NCBI GenBank assembly: GCA_023442215.1
Contig: JAEZMP010000278.1
Location: 1-5,127, forward strand
DNA: 5,127 nucleotides
Direction: 5' to 3'
Source: Pseudomonadota bacterium
GTDB lineage: Bacteria; Pseudomonadota; Alphaproteobacteria; Rhizobiales; Segnochrobactraceae
Positions 1 through 4,003 of the stretch are shown one piece after another. The notes beneath the pieces were generated by a model, which saw only the letters and a list, made by a program, of their open reading frames with translations, had not been told where the DNA came from and did no database searches. A program made the position numbers and the translations under genes. Position 1 is the first letter of the stretch, and each line of letters opens with the position of its first letter.

Positions 1-974
1 CCGCCGATCTGACCGATCAGGATGTTCTCGACACCGAGGGCCTCCATCGCGACGACGGTCAGCTCCACCGGCTGCCAGGCCGGGTTCTGCCGCGCCTCGT
101 GAAGGTCCTCCGGCCTCAGGCCGAAGATGACAGACTTGCCGGCGGCGGAGCGGTAGGAAGCGGCGTGCTGGCCGGGTACCGGAAGCGTCGCGCCGTCGAG
201 CACCACGGCAAGCGCGCCGTCGGCATCGGCCGAGAGCGTCGCGGGTACGAGGTTCATCGGCGGGGTGGCGAGGAAACGGGCGACGAAGGTGTTCGCCGGG
301 TTGGCGTAGACGTCGAGCGGCCGGCCGACCTGCATCACCTCGCCATCACGCATGATGACGATGCGGTCTCCCATCGTCATTGCCTCGACCTGATCGTGGG
401 TGACGTGGATGATGGTACGGCCAAGCCGGCGGTGCAGCTTGACGAGTTCGAGGCGCATCTCCGCACGCAGCTGCGCGTCGAGGTTCGACAGTGGCTCGTC
501 CAGCAGGAAGGCTTCCGGCTCGCGGACGATCGCGCGGCCGAGGGCGACGCGCTGGCGCTGGCCGCCGGAAAGGGCGGCGGGCTTGCGGTCGAGATAGCTC
601 GTCAGGCCGAGCAGGCCCGCGGCATCGCGAATCTTGGCGTCGATCTCGCTTGCCGGGCTGCCACGCATCTTGAGGCCGAACGCCATGTTCTGCCGCACCG
701 TCATGTGCGGATAGAGCGCGTAGGACTGGAACACGACGGCGATGTTGCGGTCGCGCGGCGGCACGTGGGTCACCGGGCGGCCGCCGATGCGCAGTTCACC
801 GGCGGTGACGCTTTCGAGGCCCGCGATCATGCGCAGCGTGGTCGACTTCCCGCAGCCCGACGGGCCGAGGAAGATCACGAACTCGCCGTCGGCGATCGTC
901 AGGTCCACGTCGCGCACGCCATAGGCGCCGTTCGCGTACATCTTGGAAACGTGGTCGAGTTCGATCGACGCCAT
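1..974 (-). CDS. Sugar ABC transporter ATP-binding protein, MalK/UgpC type (3' end beyond window)
   Basis: This is the cytoplasmic ATPase that energises a carbohydrate ABC importer. It reads from ATG at 974 leftwards for 324 full codons and leaves the window without a stop, so the C-terminus is missing (relatives are usually about 350-370 aa). All nucleotide-binding motifs are intact: Walker A GPSGCGKST (37-45), Q-loop Gln83 in VVFQSYALYPHMTV, signature LSGGQ (135-139), Walker B FLLDEP with Asp159 and Glu160, D-loop SNLD (163-166), and switch His193 in HVTHDQVEAMT. Residues from about 235 enter the TOBE/OB regulatory region typical of MalK and UgpC (GLRPEDL at 285-291), which separates it from short two-domain ATPases. 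A GGGGA stretch upstream can serve as ribosome binding site. The permeases and binding protein are not in view, so ABC sugar class is firm but the substrate is unknown. It lies downstream of the SDR gene in the same direction, across a 318-base gap with its own candidate promoter. Confidence 0.95.
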   Translation of the reverse strand, partial: MASIELDHVSKMYANGAYGVRDVDLTIADGEFVIFLGPSGCGKSTTLRMIAGLESVTAGELRIGGRPVTHVPPRDRNIAVVFQSYALYPHMTVRQNMAFGLKMRGSPASEIDAKIRDAAGLLGLTSYLDRKPAALSGGQRQRVALGRAIVREPEAFLLDEPLSNLDAQLRAEMRLELVKLHRRLGRTIIHVTHDQVEAMTMGDRIVIMRDGEVMQVGRPLDVYANPANTFVARFLATPPMNLVPATLSADADGALAVVLDGATLPVPGQHAASYRSAAGKSVIFGLRPEDLHEARQNPAWQPVELTVVAMEALGVENILIGQIG

Positions 975-1047
975 CGACAATCCCCGAAGCCGCTTCGATA
1001 CGCGCGGCGGAAATGCAGTGTTCCGGCCCGTCCTGCCGCGTTCGCAC

Positions 1048-1062
1048 CCGCCGGTCCGGCGG
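1048..1062. repeat. Short GC inverted repeat in the ABC leader
   Basis: CCGCCGG and CCGGCGG are perfect complements separated by one base. As RNA it could fold as a 5-bp stem with a 5-base loop. It lies about 75 bases upstream of the ABC start codon. Such repeats are common by chance in sequence this GC-rich, so a function is uncertain. Confidence 0.4.
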
Positions 1063-1083
1063 AAGGCGGCAACGACGACCGAT

Positions 1084-1102
1084 CCGGGGCGGCCCGCCCC
1101 GG
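1084..1102. repeat. 9-bp GC inverted repeat competing with the 14-bp hairpin
   Basis: CCGGGGCGG (1084-1092) and CCGCCCCGG (1094-1102) are perfect complements with one base between them. In RNA the realistic fold is a 7-bp stem with a 5-base loop. The arm at 1094-1102 is also part of the 14-bp pairing with 1122-1135, so the two structures exclude each other. Confidence 0.55.
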
Positions 1103-1135
1103 TCTCGGCCCGTGCTCCGGTCCGGGGCGGGCCGC
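1089..1135. repeat. Perfect 14-bp all-G/C inverted repeat in the ABC leader
   Basis: The arm GCGGCCCGCCCCGG at 1089-1102 is the exact reverse complement of 1122-1135, with a 19-base loop. A G-U pair and a further G-C pair can extend the base of the stem. It would form a very stable hairpin in the transcript leading to the ABC gene. No T tract follows the stem on either strand, so it is not a canonical intrinsic terminator. It may stabilise or process the mRNA, or act as an attenuator through its competing partner at 1084-1092. Confidence 0.6.
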
Positions 1136-1136
1136 T

Positions 1137-1159
1137 CGGTCGCCACGAGAGGGCGACCG
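1137..1159. repeat. 8-bp inverted repeat near the predicted ABC transcript start
   Basis: CGGTCGCC (1137-1144) and GGCGACCG (1152-1159) pair perfectly around a 7-base loop. On the minus strand this would be the first stem-loop after the predicted transcription start near 1163, immediately before the 14-bp hairpin. There is no U tract after it, so a terminator is unlikely. Confidence 0.5.
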
Positions 1160-1169
1160 GATCGTTGTC

Positions 1170-1199
1170 AGTGTATGTTCACAAAACCGAACATCGCAA
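1170..1199 (-). promoter_or_regulatory. Candidate sigma-70-type promoter for the ABC transporter gene
   Basis: On the minus strand TTGCGA (1199-1194) and TACACT (1175-1170) match four of six positions each of the -35 and -10 consensus, with an 18-base spacer. An A-rich tract (about 1213-1232) lies just upstream and the sequence becomes sharply GC-rich just downstream. The predicted start near 1163 gives a leader of roughly 190 bases. Promoter calls by eye in alphaproteobacteria are weak. The support here is the spacing, the AT-rich island and the palindrome filling the spacer. Confidence 0.4.
1175..1194. promoter_or_regulatory. ATGTTC-N8-GAACAT palindrome, candidate operator of the DeoR-family repressor
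   Basis: The minus-strand sequence ATGTTCGGTTTTGTGAACAT has perfect 6-base arms around 8 bases. It fills the spacer between the candidate -35 and -10 of the ABC promoter, where a bound repressor would block RNA polymerase. Known E. coli GlpR operators have half-sites of the form AT(G/T)TTCG, and the left half here reads ATGTTCG. The same 7-mer occurs upstream of the DeoR gene at 2169-2175. Assignment to the DeoR protein in this window is inference. Confidence 0.5.
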
Positions 1200-1292
1200 T
1201 ACGGGAAATGATCGATTTTGTTTTTTCTTGATGTGCGGCAGGGTGAAATTATGTGCGCCTGTGGATGGCGCCTGTAGTCGTCGCCCTGGCGA

Positions 1293-2093
1293 TCAGGTCG
1301 TGTAGACGCCGCCCGTCACGTTCACGCCCTGGCCGGTCATGAAGCGGGCCGCGTCGGAGCACAGGAACACCACCACGTCGGCGACGTCCTCCGGCGTTTC
1401 CAGCCGTCCGAGCGGCGTCTGGGCGATATAGTCCGAGATCACCCGCTCGGGCGTGACGCCGCGCAGCGTCGCTTCCCATTCCACTTCGCGCGACTGCATG
1501 CCCGTCTTCACGAAGCCGGGGCAGACTGCATTGACGCGGATGCCCTTGCCGGCGAGTTCGCGGGCGAACGCCTGCGTCCAGCCCAGCACGGCGAACTTCG
1601 ACGCCGAATAATGGGCGAGCAGCGGCGCGCCGACCTTGGCCGCCAGCGAGGCGGTGTTGACGATGACGCCTTTGCCTTCGGCCACGAAGTGCCGGCCGGC
1701 GATCTGATTCGCGAGGAAGATGCCGCGGGTGTTGACGTCGAAGTTGAAGTCCCACTCCTCGTCGGTCAGTTCCAGCGCATGCTGCATCGTCGAGACGCCG
1801 GCATTGGCGATCAGGATCTCGCAGCCGCCGGTCAGCTTCAGGGCCTCGCCGAACGCGGCTTCGACGGAGGCCCGCTTGCGCACGTCGATCTTCACCGCCG
1901 CCGCGCCGCCGCCGATCTCTGCAGCCGTGCGGGCGGCGGTGTCCACGTCGATATCCGCGATCACGACGCGCACGCCCTGGCGTGCGAGCGCGGCGGAGAT
2001 CGCCTTTCCGATGCCGACCGCGCCGCCGGTGACGAAGGCGCGGCGGCCGGCGAGGTCCGGGTGGAGAGCGGCGGAGGAGGCGATCGCGGTCAT
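1293..2093 (-). CDS. SDR family NAD(P)-dependent oxidoreductase, probable sugar or polyol dehydrogenase
   Basis: A classical short-chain dehydrogenase of 266 aa, a soluble Rossmann-fold enzyme that interconverts an alcohol and a ketone or aldehyde using a nicotinamide cofactor. Visible motifs are the dinucleotide-binding TGGAVGIG (22-29), an acidic residue after strand 2 (Asp47 in IADID, favouring NAD over NADP), Asp70-Val71, NAG (97-99), Asn121, Ser149 in NTASL, and Tyr162-x3-Lys166. The catalytic Asn-Ser-Tyr-Lys tetrad is therefore complete. The C-terminal TGQGVNVTGG is typical of polyol and 3-oxoacyl-ACP-type SDRs. ATG at 2093 is chosen over the in-frame ATG at 2144: GGAG sits 7 bases upstream, the Rossmann strand then starts at the usual position, and the longer start would overlap the promoter. 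It diverges from the DeoR gene and precedes the ABC gene. Oxidation of an imported polyol is the likely job; the substrate is not readable. Confidence 0.93.
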   Translation of the reverse strand: MTAIASSAALHPDLAGRRAFVTGGAVGIGKAISAALARQGVRVVIADIDVDTAARTAAEIGGGAAAVKIDVRKRASVEAAFGEALKLTGGCEILIANAGVSTMQHALELTDEEWDFNFDVNTRGIFLANQIAGRHFVAEGKGVIVNTASLAAKVGAPLLAHYSASKFAVLGWTQAFARELAGKGIRVNAVCPGFVKTGMQSREVEWEATLRGVTPERVISDYIAQTPLGRLETPEDVADVVVFLCSDAARFMTGQGVNVTGGVYTT

Positions 2094-2121
2094 GGGTGAC
2101 TCCGAGGCTGAAGGTGGCAGA

Positions 2122-2149
2122 GGTATATCAACAAAAATCAACATATCAA
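2122..2149 (-). promoter_or_regulatory. Candidate promoter of the SDR gene
   Basis: On the minus strand TTGATA (2149-2144, five of six matches to TTGACA) is followed after 16 bases by TATACC (2127-2122, four of six matches to TATAAT). This places a transcription start near 2114, about 20 bases before the SDR start codon at 2093, with the GGAG ribosome binding site between them. That short leader supports the 2093 start. It lies in the only strongly AT-rich part of the divergent region. Confidence 0.45.
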
Positions 2150-2151
2150 AC
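2127..2151. repeat. Three ATCAA-type direct repeats across the SDR promoter
   Basis: ATCAACA occurs at 2127-2133 and 2137-2143, and a variant ATCAAAC at 2145-2151, so repeats begin 10 and 8 bases apart, close to one helical turn. They cover the spacer and -35 of the candidate SDR promoter. Spacing like this suits side-by-side binding by a regulator, but A-rich composition could also produce it. Confidence 0.4.
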
Positions 2152-2173
2152 GTGATTCATGTTTGAATATGTT
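2140..2173. promoter_or_regulatory. Imperfect palindrome between the divergent SDR and DeoR genes, candidate operator
   Basis: AACATATCAAAC (2140-2151) pairs with GTTTGAATATGTT (2161-2173) around a 9-base centre, with one unpaired A as the only defect. It overlaps the -35 element of the SDR promoter on one side and that of the DeoR promoter on the other, so one bound regulator could control both arms and provide autoregulation. Confidence 0.5.
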
Positions 2174-2190
2174 CGCGTATCGACTATGGT
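2163..2190 (+). promoter_or_regulatory. Candidate promoter of the DeoR gene with ATGTTCG half-site in its spacer
   Basis: TTGAAT (2163-2168) and TATGGT (2185-2190) each match four of six consensus positions, 16 bases apart. The spacer begins ATGTTCG (2169-2175), the 7-mer also present in the ABC promoter palindrome; a degenerate partner CGACTAT follows at 2181-2187 (five of seven matches to CGAACAT). The predicted start near 2197 lies downstream of the ATGs at 2159 and 2186, which argues against those as translation starts. Weak consensus matches keep this tentative. Confidence 0.4.
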
Positions 2191-2239
2191 CCAATCAGGC
2201 GGTCCCCTCGCGGCCGTTCCGTCCAGAGGTGCCCATCGC

Positions 2240-3097
2240 ATGCCTGCCGACGCTCATCCGGTCTCCGACCCGCCCGAAAAGGCGCCCGCAGGCGATCGCC
2301 AGCGCGTGCTCGGACGGGTGCGTCACGAGCGCATCCTTGCGATGCTGCGCGAGGCCGGGTCCGTCACGGTCGGTGAGATCGCGGGCGAACTTTCTGTCTC
2401 GGACATGACGGTGCGCCGCGATCTGGTGGAACTGGAAAAGGCGGGTCAGCTCGAGCGAATCCACGGCGGCGCCATCGTCCGGCAGGGCGGGGCGGCGGTC
2501 GCGATGGACAGCGAGGAGCCGAGCTTCGCCGCGCGCCTGCACCAGCGCCGCGAGGCGAAGGAGCGGATAGCGGCGCTGGCCGCCTCGGTCGTCGGCAACC
2601 AGCGCACGATCGCGCTCGATGTCGGCACGACCACATTCCTTCTGGCGGAGCGGCTCAAGGAAGCCCAGCACGCCAAGGTCTTCACCAACAGTCTGCGCAT
2701 CGCCAACGTGCTGGCGGATGGCGGGCCGGAGGTCTACGTGCCGGGCGGCCGGCTGCGCGGCGACGAGATGTCGATCTCGGGGCCGACCGCGCTCGCCCAG
2801 TTCGAGGCGCTGTGGTTCGACGTCGCCGTGCTCGGCGTGTCCGGCGTCACGGCCGCGGGGCTGTTCGATTATTCCTTCGAGGATACCGAGATGAAGCGGG
2901 TCTACCTGCGCCGCTCGGGCCTCAAGATCGTGCTGTGCGATGCCGCCAAGTTCCGGCGGATGTCGCTGGTGCAGGTCGCCGGCCTCGAAGACGTTTCGAT
3001 GCTGATCACGGATGCGCCGCCGCCGCCCGATGTGGCCGCGGCTCTCGCCCAGGCGGGTGTGGAATTGCGCGTCGCCGGTTCCGCTTCCGAAAGCTGA
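2240..3097 (+). CDS. DeoR/GlpR family transcriptional regulator of sugar metabolism
   Basis: A 285-aa DNA-binding repressor of the DeoR/GlpR family. Residues about 28-83 form the winged helix-turn-helix, with the family hallmark running from RHERILAMLREAGSVTVGEI through MTVRRDLVELEKAGQLERIHGGA. Residues about 95-255 form the sensor domain, related to phosphosugar isomerases: DVGTTTFLLAERL (127-139), FTNSLRIANVL, GGRLRG, the glycine-rich GVSGVTAAG segment (199-207), a conserved ED..MKR stretch, and the CDAAKF motif. Family members usually release DNA on binding a phosphorylated sugar. ATG at 2240 is preferred: AGAGGTG precedes it at normal spacing, whereas the ATGs at 2159 and 2186 lack a ribosome binding site and lie in the promoter. 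About 27 residues before the HTH remain, slightly more than usual, so a still later start is possible. It diverges from the SDR gene and precedes the BtpA-family and kinase genes, and probably regulates both arms. Confidence 0.94.
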   Translation: MPADAHPVSDPPEKAPAGDRQRVLGRVRHERILAMLREAGSVTVGEIAGELSVSDMTVRRDLVELEKAGQLERIHGGAIVRQGGAAVAMDSEEPSFAARLHQRREAKERIAALAASVVGNQRTIALDVGTTTFLLAERLKEAQHAKVFTNSLRIANVLADGGPEVYVPGGRLRGDEMSISGPTALAQFEALWFDVAVLGVSGVTAAGLFDYSFEDTEMKRVYLRRSGLKIVLCDAAKFRRMSLVQVAGLEDVSMLITDAPPPPDVAAALAQAGVELRVAGSASES

Positions 3098-3111
3098 TCC
3101 CTTCCGAGAAT

Positions 3112-3153
3112 GCCCGCGTCGCGGGCTCATCGCTCATGCCCCGCGTGTGGGGC
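3112..3153 (+). repeat. Two tandem GC hairpins between the DeoR and BtpA-family genes
   Basis: Two similar stem-loops follow one another: GCCCGC-GTC-GCGGGC (3112-3126) and GCCCC-GCGTGT-GGGGC (3138-3153), each preceded by AT. They occupy most of the 77-base gap after the DeoR stop and end about 10 bases before the next ribosome binding site. Neither is followed by a T run, so they are not clear terminators. They could protect or process the mRNA, uncoupling regulator expression from that of the downstream genes. Confidence 0.5.
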
Positions 3154-3174
3154 GCTGTCGTCAGGAGTTGAAAG

Positions 3175-3975
3175 ATGATTTTCGAGTTCTTCGGGTCGAA
3201 GAAGAAGGCCGTGATCGCAATGGCCCACATCGGCGCGCTGCCGGGCACGCCGCTCTATGACGCGAAGGGCGGCATGTCGAAGCTCGTCGACGGCGTTCTC
3301 GCGGATGTCGAGAAGCTGCAGGCCGGCGGCGTCGATGCCATCATGTTCGGCAACGAGAACGACCGTCCTTATGTCTTCAAGGCTCCGGCGGAAGGCATCG
3401 CCGCGATGACCGCCGTGGTCGAGGCGGTGAAGCCCGCGCTGAAGGTGCCGTTCGGCGTCAATTATCTGTGGGATCCGACCGCCAGCGTCGCGATCGGCGC
3501 CTCCACCGGCGCGAAGTTCGTGCGCGAGATCTTCACCGGCCTGTTCGCGTCGGACATGGGCCTTTGGGAGCCGAACTGCGCCGCGGCCTCGCGCCTGCGC
3601 CGTAATCTCGGCCGCGAGGACATGAAGCTCCTGTTCAACATCAATGCCGAGTTCGCCCACTCGCTGGACCAGCGGCCGATCGAGCTGCGCGCCAAGAGTG
3701 CGGTGTTCTCCTCGCTCGCTGACGCGATCCTGGTGTCCGGTCCGATCACCGGCCAGCCGGCCGACCAGTCGCACCTGCGCAAGGTCGCCGAGACCGTGAC
3801 CGACGTCCCGGTGTTCGCCAACACGGGCGTCAACATCGACAACGTGCGCGATGTGCTCTCGGTCGCCTCGGGCTGCGTGATCGGCACGCACTTCAAGGTC
3901 GACGGCAACACCTGGAACGCCGTGGACGCGGACCGGGTGAAGCGCTTCATGGACGTCGTGCACGGCCTGCGTTGA
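3175..3975 (+). CDS. BtpA/SgcQ family TIM-barrel protein
   Basis: A 266-aa soluble protein of the BtpA family (Pfam BtpA), full length for the family. Recognisable blocks are MAHIGALPGTPLYD (16-29), GGVDAIMFGNENDRPY (51-66), VPFGVNYLWDP (91-101), FNINAEFAHSLDQRPIELRAKS (154-175), DAILVSGPITG (183-193), VPVFANTGVNIDNV (211-224) and GCVIGTHFKVDGNTWNAVDADRV (233-255). The alternation fits a (beta/alpha)8 barrel. The last two blocks sit where such barrels often bind phosphate, which is my inference. The family is named after a Synechocystis factor needed for photosystem I accumulation, and E. coli SgcQ is a member in a sugar gene cluster; the biochemical activity is not established to my knowledge. 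There is no signal peptide or membrane segment. AGGAG lies 7 bases before the ATG, and the FGGY kinase gene follows 28 bases after the stop. A role on a sugar phosphate is likely here; the reaction is unknown. Confidence 0.92.
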   Translation: MIFEFFGSKKKAVIAMAHIGALPGTPLYDAKGGMSKLVDGVLADVEKLQAGGVDAIMFGNENDRPYVFKAPAEGIAAMTAVVEAVKPALKVPFGVNYLWDPTASVAIGASTGAKFVREIFTGLFASDMGLWEPNCAAASRLRRNLGREDMKLLFNINAEFAHSLDQRPIELRAKSAVFSSLADAILVSGPITGQPADQSHLRKVAETVTDVPVFANTGVNIDNVRDVLSVASGCVIGTHFKVDGNTWNAVDADRVKRFMDVVHGLR

Positions 3976-4003
3976 GGCCGGCGAGCTCCCGCGGAATAGC
4001 GAC

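Larger units (their letters stand above)
975..1292. other. Non-coding gap between the SDR gene and the ABC ATPase gene
   Basis: This 318-base stretch separates two minus-strand genes, and I see no credible gene in it. Read in the direction of transcription it holds, in order: an 8-base direct repeat GCGCCTGT (1255-1262 and 1268-1275), an AT-rich tract (about 1200-1235), a candidate promoter with a palindrome in its spacer (1170-1199), then a very GC-rich leader with several inverted repeats (1048-1159). The open frames crossing it are spill-over from frames antisense to, or shifted from, the flanking genes. The gap suggests that the ABC gene is transcribed from its own promoter and not only by read-through from the SDR gene. 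Confidence 0.7.

Noticed and set aside
99..1211. 370-codon plus-strand frame opposite the ABC ATPase
   Set aside because: The minus strand encodes all ABC ATPase motifs in order. This frame is its antisense shadow and runs into the non-coding leader.
1281..1292. Small hairpin TCGCC/GGCGA immediately after the SDR stop codon as a terminator
   Set aside because: The stem is only 4-5 bp with a very tight loop and no U tract follows it on the minus strand.
1611..2099. 162-codon plus-strand frame opposite the SDR gene
   Set aside because: It is antisense to a complete SDR with its catalytic tetrad and shows no domain of its own.
2094..2144. 17-residue N-terminal extension of the SDR from ATG at 2144
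   Set aside because: It lies before the usual SDR start and overlaps the candidate promoter, while the ATG at 2093 has a good GGAG site.
2159..2239. Longer N-terminus of the DeoR protein from ATG at 2159 or 2186
   Set aside because: Neither ATG has a ribosome binding site, both fall inside the predicted operator and promoter, and the added residues are not DeoR-like.
2195..3130. 311-codon open frame on the minus strand opposite the DeoR gene
   Set aside because: It is antisense to a clear DeoR-family protein. Its translation shows no domain and would overlap the divergent promoter region.
3175..3975. Photosystem I biogenesis role taken from the BtpA name
   Set aside because: No photosynthesis gene is nearby and the context is carbohydrate metabolism. 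The name reflects a single cyanobacterial member of a broad family.
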